Positions 31,903-39,823 of a stretch of 64,000 nucleotides of DNA are shown here, one piece after another. How positions within the stretch are numbered: position 1 is the stretch's first letter; every line of letters begins with the position of its first letter. Source of the stretch: Candidatus Omnitrophota bacterium (GTDB taxonomy: Bacteria; Hinthialibacterota; Hinthialibacteria; Hinthialibacterales; Hinthialibacteraceae); the NCBI GenBank assembly GCA_040755155.1, contig JBFMBP010000039.1:1-64000 (forward strand). The letters are read 5' to 3'. Below the pieces are notes generated by a model, which saw nothing but the letters and a program-made list of their open reading frames with translations, was not told the origin of the DNA and searched no databases. The position numbers and the translations under genes were made by a program.

Positions 31903-33831
31903 ATGAACGAAACCACTATTCAAAATCCCGCCTCTCAGGCGAAATTTCTGCACATTCCCATCCACAAGATCACGCCCACGCCGGATAACCCCCGCCGCTC
32001 CCGCCCGAACGATCCCCGGCTGCGGGAGTTGACAGACTCCATCCGGGCGCTGGGGGTGTTGGAACCGATTCTCGTCCGTCCCCTGCCCGCCAAGGGCGAT
32101 GGTGAGTACGAGCTGCGCTCCGGGGAGCGGCGCTGGCGGGCGGCGCGGGAGGCGGGACTGACGGAGATTCCCGCCCTGGCGCGGGAGATGGACGATCTTC
32201 AGGCGCTGGCCATCACGGTGACGGAGAACTTGCAGCGGGAGGACCTGCATCCACTGGAAGAAGCCCAAGGCATCCAGTCGCTGCTGGATCACGGCTGGAC
32301 GCTGGAGCAGACGGCGGCTCAGATCGGTAAATCGCCGCGCTTCACGGCGCGGCGGGCGCAGTTGAACCGCCTGACGCCGATCTGGCGGGAGTTGGCCTTC
32401 GACGAGAATGGCTCGGTATCCGCCTGGTCCGCCGCCCATCTGGAATTGATCGCGCGGCTGCCGGCGGCGATGCAGGAACAAGCGGCTTATGAGTTCGACG
32501 ACCGCCAGGACGCATGGAAACGCTATACCTCCCTCAATGATCTGCGCCGCCATTTGGCGGACCAATTGCGGGCGCTGTCCCTGGCCCCCTGGAAGTTGGA
32601 GGACGAATCCCTATTCCCGGAAGCGGGCGCCTGTTCGGCCTGCGTCCAGCGCTCCGATCACCAGCCTTTATTGTTCGACGAGGAAGAATTCCAAGCCGAA
32701 GCCAAACCGGGAAAGCGCAGTTCCAAGAAACCCGGCGCGAATGTCCATTGCCTGAACGCCGTCTGCTGGAAGCGGAAGGCGCAAGCCTTCATCGCCCGGC
32801 GGGAGGAAGAACTGCGGCAGGGATACGGAAAATCGCTGATCCTGGTGGGCGACCGCCAGAATGGCGATGACGGCGACGCCTTTGTCGATCAGAAGACGCC
32901 ATCCTGGAAAATCAATAAATGCAGGAAATCGGCTCCGGGCGCCCGCCCCTGCCTCTCGGTGGACGGCCCCGACGCCGGGAAATTCTTCTGGGGAACGAAT
33001 ACGGTCCACGGCGACGGGAATCCGCCGCGCGAACCCGGCCAGCCTTCCACCCTGGAGGAGCGCCAGGCCAAGCATCGCAAACAACGCCAACGAATCGTCG
33101 TGCAAAAGGTCATCGAACAATTGGAGAAATGGCAGGAAGAAGATTCCGATCTTCCCGCCTTCATCGGCGCCTGCGAACGCTTGGCGCTGGTCTTGACCTT
33201 CGGCACTGCCGAACGCCTCGATAACGCCTGCTACGATCATCATTACGATGCGGATGGATGTTTTCGCTCCGACGAAAATTCCTGCCGCATCTGGGACGAG
33301 TTGGAGAAGCGGAAGCAACTTCCCTTGGCGGCCCTGACCGATTCGCTTTTGCGATCCGCCTGCGCGGTTTTATTCCAACGCTTGAAGCGGGGATTGAAGA
33401 ACGATTCAGAACCGCCCATCGCGGAAGCAAAGAGAGCCTGCGCCTTCTTTGGCCTCGATTTCGCGCAGTTCGAGCGGATGGCGGAAAAGAAGAAGCCGGA
33501 TCCAAAGTCCTGGGAAAAAGAAGCCGAAAAGACTCAATCGGAGCAAGCGCCGGAAGATGAGCAACCGGAGCAAGCGGCGGAAACGCTGGATATGGAAGCG
33601 CCACCGGCGAAAGCGCAACTGGCGGCGGAGGACAAGCCGCCGGAATGCCTGAAGTGCATCGAACAGCGCGCCGATTACTGCACGCAAGAGGATGGCGGTT
33701 GTTGCCGCTCATGTCCCGATCCCTGCAACGGCAGGCAAAGTTGCCAGTTGGAAATGCGATCGGAGGAAACGCAAGCGCCGGCCCGCCGAGGGCGGCCCAA
33801 GAAAGGAAAAACCACCGATGAAGTTATATGA
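31903..33831 (+). CDS. ParB/Spo0J-like protein with cysteine-rich C terminus
   Basis: This is a 642-residue protein. Residues 10-110 are a ParB N-terminal (ParB/Srx) domain: LRELTDSIRALGVLEPILVR, YELRSGERRWRAAREAGL (the GERRxRA box) and TENLQREDLHPLEEA (the ENLQREDLxPxEEA box). A helix-turn-helix follows (TLEQTAAQIGKSPRFTARRA). The long remainder has clusters of cysteines near residues 240, 280 and 585-610 and an AT-hook-like RRGRPKKGK near the end. No ParA is nearby, so it is more likely a phage replication, transcription or CTP-switch DNA-binding factor than a partition protein. It overlaps the next gene by 14 bases. Confidence 0.85.
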   Translation: MNETTIQNPASQAKFLHIPIHKITPTPDNPRRSRPNDPRLRELTDSIRALGVLEPILVRPLPAKGDGEYELRSGERRWRAAREAGLTEIPALAREMDDLQALAITVTENLQREDLHPLEEAQGIQSLLDHGWTLEQTAAQIGKSPRFTARRAQLNRLTPIWRELAFDENGSVSAWSAAHLELIARLPAAMQEQAAYEFDDRQDAWKRYTSLNDLRRHLADQLRALSLAPWKLEDESLFPEAGACSACVQRSDHQPLLFDEEEFQAEAKPGKRSSKKPGANVHCLNAVCWKRKAQAFIARREEELRQGYGKSLILVGDRQNGDDGDAFVDQKTPSWKINKCRKSAPGARPCLSVDGPDAGKFFWGTNTVHGDGNPPREPGQPSTLEERQAKHRKQRQRIVVQKVIEQLEKWQEEDSDLPAFIGACERLALVLTFGTAERLDNACYDHHYDADGCFRSDENSCRIWDELEKRKQLPLAALTDSLLRSACAVLFQRLKRGLKNDSEPPIAEAKRACAFFGLDFAQFERMAEKKKPDPKSWEKEAEKTQSEQAPEDEQPEQAAETLDMEAPPAKAQLAAEDKPPECLKCIEQRADYCTQEDGGCCRSCPDPCNGRQSCQLEMRSEETQAPARRGRPKKGKTTDEVI

Positions 33832-34360
33832 AATATCCCAGCAATACGAAGAGATCATGGCGGAACTGGAAGGGACGGAAGGCGCGCTCACCCCGGAGAT
33901 TCAGCAGCGGCTGGACGCCGTGGAGGACGACCTCAAACGGAAAGTGGAGAACATCGCCTGCCTCATCCGCCAATTCCAGGCGGACGGGGAAACCTGCAAG
34001 AGCGAGAGCGAGCGGCTGACCGCCTTGCGCAAGTCGCGGGAGCGCGCCGCCGAGGGCTTGAAGGCCTACGCTCTGGGCCAGTTGCAGCGCTTGGGTCTCA
34101 AGAAGGTGGAGACGGAGTTGTTCGTCGTCTCGCGCCAGGCCAACCCCGAACGAGTGGTCATCGACGACGAGAACGAACTGCCGGGCTTGTTCTTCACGGC
34201 GAAATTGACCATGCCCTTCGTCGAACTGCCGGAAGAGCTGCGGCCTCGCGCCAACCGGGAACCCGACAAAACTCTTATCAAGAAATTTATCGAAGCCCAT
34301 CCCGACGCGCCCATTCCCGGCGTCCATCTGGAAGCGGGCGAATCGCTGCGCATCCGCTAG
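33818..34360 (+). CDS. Siphovirus Gp157-like protein
   Basis: The ATG at 33818 has AAAGGA upstream and gives 180 residues. The protein has the Gp157 layout: an N-terminal coiled coil (MKLYEISQQYEEIMAELEG, VEDDLKRKVENIACLIRQFQ, SERLTALRKSRERAAEGLKA), then a conserved C-terminal part (GLKKVETELFVVSRQANPER, IPGVHLEAGESLRIR). This family is common next to phage recombination genes and has been linked to phage resistance in streptococci, but its activity is unknown. The next gene, a Sak4-like ATPase, starts 20 bases later. Confidence 0.8.
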   Translation: MKLYEISQQYEEIMAELEGTEGALTPEIQQRLDAVEDDLKRKVENIACLIRQFQADGETCKSESERLTALRKSRERAAEGLKAYALGQLQRLGLKKVETELFVVSRQANPERVVIDDENELPGLFFTAKLTMPFVELPEELRPRANREPDKTLIKKFIEAHPDAPIPGVHLEAGESLRIR

Positions 34361-34379
34361 ACCAAAAAGGAGAAGAGAG

Positions 34380-35630
34380 ATGAATATCCAATTCAAGAAA
34401 GCCGAAAAGAAAAACGCGAAAATCCGCATGGCCTTTATCGGCCCCAGCGGATCGGGGAAGACCTATTCCGCTCTGAGGGTGGCGTCGGGCATGGGCGGAC
34501 GAATCGCCTTCATCGACACGGAGCGCGGGCGGGGATCGCTGTACGCGGACAAGTTCAACTACGAGTACGTGGCGATGGAGCCGCCCTATTCCCTGGAAAA
34601 GTACATTGAATACCTGAAGGCGGCGGAAGAGGCGGGCTTCAATATTCTTATTATTGATTCCTTATCTCACGCCTGGGCGGGCGAGGGCGGACTATTGGAA
34701 TTCGTTGACAACGTGAAAAAATCGGGGGCTGGAAAAAATCGCAACGAATTTTCCGCATGGGCGGATGCGACTCCCAAGCAGAACCGCATGATAGATGTCC
34801 TCATGGGATCGCAATGCCATGTGCTGGCCACCATGCGGACAAAGACGGCCTACGAGATGGAGGAGAAGAACGGCAAAAAAGTACCCGTGAAGATCGGCTT
34901 GGCGCCGATTCAACGCGACGGCGTGGAATACGAATTCACTTTAGTCGCCGATCTCTCCATCGACGGCCATCTCGCCTCATTCTCCAAGGACAATACGTCG
35001 CTGTTCGACAACCAACGGCTGGTTCCAGACGAGACGATGGGCCAGAAACTGATCGGCTGGATCAACGAAACTCCGATAACGTTGAACGAAGAGTTTCAAT
35101 CCGTCATTCACAGCATCCGCGAGTGGATTTGCGGCGGATTGAAAGAGGACATCGATGACGAGCGCTACGAAGACCTATGGCGGGAGATTCTTAACGGCGA
35201 TTTAAACCGGCAGACGCTGACGGCCATCCGCAACAAGCCGGAGGCCTCGGCGAAGCGCTTCATGGGCTGGTATATCGAACGGAACCGGAAGCCCCAGCCG
35301 CCGGAAACGAAGGAGGAACCTCCCGCAAAGCTGCCGGAAGAGAAAGAATCTTCCGATAAAAATTTTGTGCAAATCGATACGCAGGCCGTGTTCGAGGAAA
35401 TCCTCAACGATGATAATAACCAGCGGCTGATAAATGAACTTAGCGGTAATCCCTTTACTCCGATTTCCCGCGCAATGCTCTACGCATTTCTCAAGCAATT
35501 CATCCCGGAAAAGGACAGGGCTATCGCAGCCCGCAAGGCGAAAGAGAATCCGCAAGCCTTCCTGGAGAAATTCTCGGATTACATCGCCAAGGAAAGCGCC
35601 GCCGTTCAAACCGCCGATTCGCGGTTTTGA
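34380..35630 (+). CDS. RecA-like phage ATPase (Sak4-type single-strand annealing/recombination)
   Basis: This is a 416-residue protein. It has Walker A FIGPSGSGKTYSA near residue 20, a Walker B-like strand ILIIDSLSHAW near residue 85, and a sensor region HVLATMRTKTAYEME near 140. That arrangement and the GRIAFIDTERGRGSLYAD segment are typical of the phage AAA_24/Sak4 family, which promotes homologous recombination with an SSB partner. The C-terminal 130 residues are a charged extension. It lies between Gp157 and the helicase loader and has an AAAAAGGAGAAGAG site. Confidence 0.8.
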   Translation: MNIQFKKAEKKNAKIRMAFIGPSGSGKTYSALRVASGMGGRIAFIDTERGRGSLYADKFNYEYVAMEPPYSLEKYIEYLKAAEEAGFNILIIDSLSHAWAGEGGLLEFVDNVKKSGAGKNRNEFSAWADATPKQNRMIDVLMGSQCHVLATMRTKTAYEMEEKNGKKVPVKIGLAPIQRDGVEYEFTLVADLSIDGHLASFSKDNTSLFDNQRLVPDETMGQKLIGWINETPITLNEEFQSVIHSIREWICGGLKEDIDDERYEDLWREILNGDLNRQTLTAIRNKPEASAKRFMGWYIERNRKPQPPETKEEPPAKLPEEKESSDKNFVQIDTQAVFEEILNDDNNQRLINELSGNPFTPISRAMLYAFLKQFIPEKDRAIAARKAKENPQAFLEKFSDYIAKESAAVQTADSRF

Positions 35631-35666
35631 GCCGATTAAGGGCGAACTTGCGTTGAGGGAAAAGAG

Positions 35667-36461
35667 ATGTCCATCGCCGTCGCCATAGATCGAATAAAAG
35701 ATCGATTAAATAAGATCATCGAGACCGCGCCCGAAGAACTGGCAGACGCCGACCGTAGATGCGATTGCGGCGCCTGTGACGGCTATGGCCATATCATCGA
35801 CGAAGATGGCAGGGCGCGTCCCTGTCCCCGCGCTCTCGGCGAATCGAGGGCGAAGGCGATGGACGCGGAGATGGGCGGCTGGGAGGACTGGCCGCCGCCG
35901 CGCCTGGCGGAGATGCGGGCGCGTCCGGGATTTCAAGAAACGAAATCCTTTCTCGCCGTCGAGTTTTTCTTGAAGCGAATCTTCGCCGGCGATCCACCCC
36001 AAGGGCTGCTTCTCTGCGGCGGCCACGGCAGGAGCAAGACGTTATCGCCCCTCGCCCTGCTGCGGGAATGCGGCGAGCGGGGGATGGGGATCGCCGCCGT
36101 GAATTTCCCGGCGCTGATCGCCCACTACAAACGGGGGATCGACGGCCAGCCGTCCATCGACCGCCTCTTCCGCAAGATCGAGGCGGCCAAGGTGGTATTT
36201 GTGGACGAATTGGGCCGCGATCCAGGCTGGGGGAACGCGGATCACGCCCGCTTCGCCCTCCAAGAGATCGTGGGGCGCTGTTATCGGCGGAGATTTCTGA
36301 TTATGGCCTCCAACCTGACTAGGAACAGACTCTTCGATTCCATCTTCCCGTCGAATGTGAGCAGCCGCTTGAATCCGTGCGCCGGCTACTGCGCCGTCAC
36401 GGAAGAGCCGTTCGACGGCGATTTGCGCGAGACGAGATTATGGGAGGTAAACGCCTTATGA
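35667..36461 (+). CDS. DnaC-like helicase loader with unusual Walker A
   Basis: This is a 264-residue protein. An N-terminal cysteine cluster (CDCGACDGYGHIIDEDGRAR, PCP) forms a probable zinc finger. The ATPase core has GLLLCGGHGRSKTLSP as Walker A, KVVFVDELGRD as Walker B and a LIMASNLTRNRL sensor. This is the DnaC/IstB-like layout of phage helicase loaders. The canonical GxGKT glycine is replaced by serine (GRSKT), so nucleotide binding may be altered. It overlaps the next gene by four bases and is upstream of the initiator-like gene. Confidence 0.78.
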   Translation: MSIAVAIDRIKDRLNKIIETAPEELADADRRCDCGACDGYGHIIDEDGRARPCPRALGESRAKAMDAEMGGWEDWPPPRLAEMRARPGFQETKSFLAVEFFLKRIFAGDPPQGLLLCGGHGRSKTLSPLALLRECGERGMGIAAVNFPALIAHYKRGIDGQPSIDRLFRKIEAAKVVFVDELGRDPGWGNADHARFALQEIVGRCYRRRFLIMASNLTRNRLFDSIFPSNVSSRLNPCAGYCAVTEEPFDGDLRETRLWEVNAL

Positions 36462-36829
36462 TCCCCCTCGAAATCCAGGAAGAGATCAACGAGATCGGAT
36501 TGCATCCCGGCGACGAATGCGAATTTGATCCTCAATTCGTAGAGAGATTCATCGCTTTTTATTGGCGTAACTGGGCTGATGTAAATCAAAATAATAAAGA
36601 TGATGATAAGAAAGAAACTATCGGATTTATCGGCATTCTCTCGTTGTTGCTTTCCCTTGTGCAGAAGCTTCGATTCAAGATCGATCAGGAAGCCTACCTG
36701 AAGATCGCCGGAGATTTCGGCCTGCCGCGCGATCTTTCCCTTTCCATAATCGAACACCTATTCTCAACCCGCAACCTTTACATCAAACGCCTGGCGGAAG
36801 ACCAAGGACAGGAGTCGAAACAAGTATGA
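36458..36829 (+). CDS. Phage protein of unknown function in the replication operon
   Basis: This 123-residue helical acidic protein starts at ATG 36458 (GGGAGG ten bases upstream, overlapping the loader stop). A mid-protein hydrophobic helix (TIGFIGILSLLLSLVQKLRF) could be buried or peripheral. No family is recognised. It is coupled by ATGA to the replication initiator that follows. Confidence 0.55.
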   Translation: MIPLEIQEEINEIGLHPGDECEFDPQFVERFIAFYWRNWADVNQNNKDDDKKETIGFIGILSLLLSLVQKLRFKIDQEAYLKIAGDFGLPRDLSLSIIEHLFSTRNLYIKRLAEDQGQESKQV

Positions 36830-37851
36830 AGCGCGGCGCGATCGATCATCCCAAAACAAAACGTCTGGCCAAAATTCTAGGAATCCAGCGTTGTCATGCG
36901 ATAGGCATTCTCGAAGCGCTATGGCATTTTACCGCGCAACACGCCATCCAGGGAAATGTAGGTCGGTGGAGCAATGAAGAGATCGCGGAAGGCGTTTATT
37001 GGGAGGGCGATTCCGATACGCTCTTAAACGCCCTCCTAAAATCCGGATTCGTCGATCCCCATCCCACCCATCGCCTCATCATCCATGACTGGCACGATCA
37101 CGCGGACGACTCCGTTAGAAAAACGCTGAAAAATCGCAATCTAATATTTTTGACCGTTCAGGAAAAATCTGGAATGGTTCCGAATGATTCCGGCAGTTTC
37201 GCGAATGGTTCCGACTTTTCCGGAAATTTCGCGAAAAGTCCGGAAAGTTCCGATAGGGTTCCAGAAAAGTCTGGAACCCTTCCGGAAAATTCCAGCGACT
37301 CGCCGGAAGATTCCCGAAACATTCCGACCGCCTTGCCTAGCCTAGCCTTACCTGAGCCTGTGCCTGAGCCGGGGCCGATAACGCGCCCGCCCGCCCCCGC
37401 ACGCGAGGACGACCCGCCGCCGCCGGATTTCTCGAAATTCCAGCAGCCCGACCTGGCGCAAGCCATCCATCGAGCCAGCCGCTGGCGGGATTGGGATCAA
37501 TTCGCCAGCGAGATTTTCCGCAGCCAGGCGGAATTCCCGCCGGAGGTCTGGGCCGAGGCGGCCAAGCGCTTCATCGCCCTTCCCAAGCCGGGCACGCTGA
37601 CGACGCTGCGCAAAATGTGCCAGGAGGCGCTCAGCGAGTCTCTGAGCGCTCCGCTAACCGGCAAACGCTCCTCCCGGGCAAGTCCCGAACGCCGGCCCAG
37701 CGAGTACGACCGGCGCTTCGCGGAAGCCGAAAAGTCGAAAGTCACCGGCGAAGGCGAAAGTTGGCTGGATCGGGCGATAGCCGAGGAACGGGAGAAGCAA
37801 GGATTGCATCCAGACGATGACGAAGCGATGAGGAAAATCGATGGGTGGTAA
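36826..37851 (+). CDS. Phage replication initiator (DnaD / lambda O-like organisation)
   Basis: This is a 341-residue protein. Residues 1-100 resemble the winged-helix N-terminal domain of phage replisome organisers (GAIDHPKTKRLAKILGIQRC, WSNEEIAEGVYWEGDSDTLL, LIIHDWHDHADDSVRK). A low-complexity Ser/Pro/Asn linker spans residues 113-205. A helical C-terminal part (WAEAAKRFIALPKPGTLTTL) ends in charged residues and may contact the loader. The DNA of the linker contains iterons and is a candidate origin, as in lambda O. Confidence 0.7.
   Translation: MKRGAIDHPKTKRLAKILGIQRCHAIGILEALWHFTAQHAIQGNVGRWSNEEIAEGVYWEGDSDTLLNALLKSGFVDPHPTHRLIIHDWHDHADDSVRKTLKNRNLIFLTVQEKSGMVPNDSGSFANGSDFSGNFAKSPESSDRVPEKSGTLPENSSDSPEDSRNIPTALPSLALPEPVPEPGPITRPPAPAREDDPPPPDFSKFQQPDLAQAIHRASRWRDWDQFASEIFRSQAEFPPEVWAEAAKRFIALPKPGTLTTLRKMCQEALSESLSAPLTGKRSSRASPERRPSEYDRRFAEAEKSKVTGEGESWLDRAIAEEREKQGLHPDDDEAMRKIDGW
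37160..37325 (+). other. Candidate replication origin inside the initiator gene
   Basis: Two direct copies of an 18-bp iteron, TTCCGG(C/A)A(G/A)TTTCGCGAA, lie at 37188-37205 and 37218-37235, exactly 30 bp apart. Further TTCCG/TTCCGG and GGTTCC(G/A) elements surround them up to 37325. The repeats encode the disordered linker, so the protein sequence is free to follow the DNA. Lambdoid phages place their origin in the same part of gene O. Confidence 0.6.
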
Positions 37852-37918
37852 CGCGGCTTCCGAGAAGCGCGGAGAGGACATCGCAAATTTATTTTTTTCG
37901 CAGAAAGGAGCGAGCGTT

Positions 37919-38284
37919 ATGGGAGCATTCCATCGCGGCGGATTTCTCGCGGCGGCCATCGAAGAAGAACATGTTGCGCGATTCCTTAACCAGCTCGACG
38001 CAACCGGGGCCATGATCCTCTTTCCTTCGCGGGAAGAGGCGCTGGCGGCGATCGGGAAGCAGAAGCCGAAGCGGCGGCTGCGGGGATGGCGGGGAATCAA
38101 GGACTTGTTTTACTTTCAAACGCGGCAAGGCAACGAATTCTATGAGATTTTCGAGATGGTTTCGGCTTTGCTGCCTTACCCGGAATGTCAAGACTGCTGG
38201 ACGGCGAGGAATCATGGAAAAAACTCAACAACGCCTGTCGATCGAGGAATACAAAGCGTTGCAAAAGGGGATCAAGCCGAATAA
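37919..38284 (+). CDS. Phage protein of unknown function
   Basis: The ATG at 37919 follows AGAAAGGAGCGAG, better than the in-frame ATG at 37841 inside the previous gene, and gives 121 residues. It is an alpha/beta protein (HVARFLNQLDATGAMILFPS, then EEALAAIGKQKPKRRLRGWR) with two cysteines near residue 85 (PECQDCW). No family is recognised. Its 3' end overlaps the DUF1064 gene by 71 bases. Confidence 0.5.
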   Translation: MGAFHRGGFLAAAIEEEHVARFLNQLDATGAMILFPSREEALAAIGKQKPKRRLRGWRGIKDLFYFQTRQGNEFYEIFEMVSALLPYPECQDCWTARNHGKNSTTPVDRGIQSVAKGDQAE

Positions 38285-38579
38285 ATACCGCGCCGTCCGC
38301 ACGGAGTACGGCGGGCGGAGGTACGACTCGAAAAAGGAGGCGGCTTTCGCGGCGAAGTTGGATTTGTTGCTTCGGGCGGGAGAAATCAAGTTCTGGATTC
38401 CCCAGGTCTCCATGCCGGTGGGGGCGAATAACTCGACGCGCTACGTTGCCGATTTCCTGGTCGGCTATCCCGACGGCGGATTCCGGCTGATCGATGTGAA
38501 GGGCAAGGATACGCCCATGAGTCGTCAAAAGAGGAAAACTATCCGCGAGAACTACGGGATCGAAGTGGAGTTGCGGTGA
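38214..38579 (+). CDS. DUF1064 family phage nuclease-like protein
   Basis: From ATG 38214 it is 121 residues. The family pattern is clear: RRYDSKKEAAFAAKLDLLLR (catalytic Glu), IKFWIPQVSMPVG, RYVADFLVGYPDGGFRLIDV (Asp) and KGKDTP (Lys), a PD-(D/E)xK fold related to phage resolvase-type endonucleases. It probably cuts branched DNA during replication or packaging. Confidence 0.8.
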   Translation: MEKTQQRLSIEEYKALQKGIKPNKYRAVRTEYGGRRYDSKKEAAFAAKLDLLLRAGEIKFWIPQVSMPVGANNSTRYVADFLVGYPDGGFRLIDVKGKDTPMSRQKRKTIRENYGIEVELR

Positions 38580-38759
38580 CGAAAAGCGGCTGTCGCATCA
38601 TGATGAATGACGTTTATCGAGAAAGCCCCGCATTTCGCCTGTATTGCGTTTTCTCGTCCAGATATCGCCTGGGGGCGAAAAAACGCGCCAGAGGCCAAGG
38701 AAAGGCCTGAATCGAGGGCGTCCCGGAGAGGATCGGATTCGGGAGACGGCCAAGGGAGC

Positions 38760-39233
38760 ATGAGACGAAGCATGGTGGACATGACGGTCGAGGGATTCCG
38801 CAAGGCGCTGGCCTTCGCGTCGCAGCATCGCAGCCGCGCCTTTCGCGACGGCTTCATCTACTGCCTCACCCATCCCGGCCAAGCGCCGGAGGAGAAGCCC
38901 CCGGAACTCGGCGCTGGGAACGATGAGGAATTCTTCCTAGGAATGGAGGCGGCGCAAGAAATTATGGATGGTGAAATTGTCGCTTTTGCTATTGGCGCCG
39001 AAGAGGAAGAAACTGAAAATGAGATTACCCTGGATTGCGCCCCTAAATTTTCGCAGGAGATTTCCGATCGTTTCATCTCTTTCCTGCAAGAGGGGAAGAC
39101 GTTCAGAGAAGCGGCGCGCCGGACGGGCGTAAGCCGCATTTCTGTTTACGCCTGGCTCAAGAGGGGTCGCTGGGAACTCGCCGGTCCCTATCGTGATTTC
39201 TGGCGGGCGGTGAGAGAGGCGCGAAGGAATTAA
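38760..39233 (+). CDS. Helix-turn-helix phage protein upstream of terminase
   Basis: I place the start at ATG 38760, which follows CCAAGGGAGC; an in-frame ATG at 38607 would add 51 residues of low-quality sequence. The protein has 157 residues with an acidic middle and a C-terminal homeodomain-like helix-turn-helix (FLQEGKTFREAARRTGVSRI, then SVYAWLKRGR). Such proteins often sit just before the terminase genes and may regulate late genes or help DNA recognition. Bases 38580-38759 hold no other gene. Confidence 0.6.
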   Translation: MRRSMVDMTVEGFRKALAFASQHRSRAFRDGFIYCLTHPGQAPEEKPPELGAGNDEEFFLGMEAAQEIMDGEIVAFAIGAEEEETENEITLDCAPKFSQEISDRFISFLQEGKTFREAARRTGVSRISVYAWLKRGRWELAGPYRDFWRAVREARRN

Positions 39234-39244
39234 TCCGAAGAGTA

Positions 39245-39823
39245 ATGAAACTATCCGCCAAACAATCACGATTTATCGAGGAATACCTCGTCGATCTTAA
39301 CGCGACTCGGGCGGCGATCCGGGCGGGATATAGCCCGAAAACAGCCGAAATAATTGGATTCGAAAACCTAAGAAAACCTAAGATTCAAAAAGCAATTGAA
39401 GACGCGACAAAACAACAGTCCGAGCGGACGCAGATCAAAGCGGACGAAGTGGTTAAGGAATTAGCCCGGATCGCCTTCTCTGATATCCGTCAAGTAATCG
39501 AGTGGGACGAGAGTGGGAAAGTCACGGTTAAGCCTTCCAGTGAGATTAAGAAGGACGCCGCGCGGGGAATCGTGGAGATTACGCGGAGAGTTGCATCTGA
39601 CGGAGCCGTTACCTTAAAAATTAAAATGGCAGACAAGTTGGGCGCGTTGAATTCTTTGGGGAAGCATTTGGGTATGTTTATCGAGAAGATCGAGCATTCT
39701 GGATCAGTTCAAGGCGGGGTGCTGCTGGTCCCCTCCGAGGTGGACCAGGATTCTTGGCTGAAAACCGCCGCCGAATACCAAGCGAATCTGTTGCGGAAAT
39801 CCGATGAAGAGAAAGAAGCATGA
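39245..39823 (+). CDS. terS: Terminase small subunit
   Basis: This is a 192-residue protein. The N terminus KLSAKQSRFIEEYLVDLNAT, RAAIRAGYSPKTAEIIGFEN is the helix-turn-helix of the Terminase_2 family, which recognises the packaging site. A central helical oligomerisation part follows (IKADEVVKELARIAFSDIRQ), then an acidic tail that would contact the large subunit. Its stop overlaps the start of the large subunit gene. Confidence 0.9.
   Translation: MKLSAKQSRFIEEYLVDLNATRAAIRAGYSPKTAEIIGFENLRKPKIQKAIEDATKQQSERTQIKADEVVKELARIAFSDIRQVIEWDESGKVTVKPSSEIKKDAARGIVEITRRVASDGAVTLKIKMADKLGALNSLGKHLGMFIEKIEHSGSVQGGVLLVPSEVDQDSWLKTAAEYQANLLRKSDEEKEA

Noticed and set aside
31783-32565. A 260-codon minus-strand frame opposite the ParB-like gene
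   Set aside because: Composition is Arg/Pro/Gln-rich with no motif, while the plus strand encodes clear ParB boxes.
31903-33831. Plasmid partition locus (phage-plasmid lifestyle)
   Set aside because: No ParA and no centromere-like repeats nearby, while an integrase and an att site are present.
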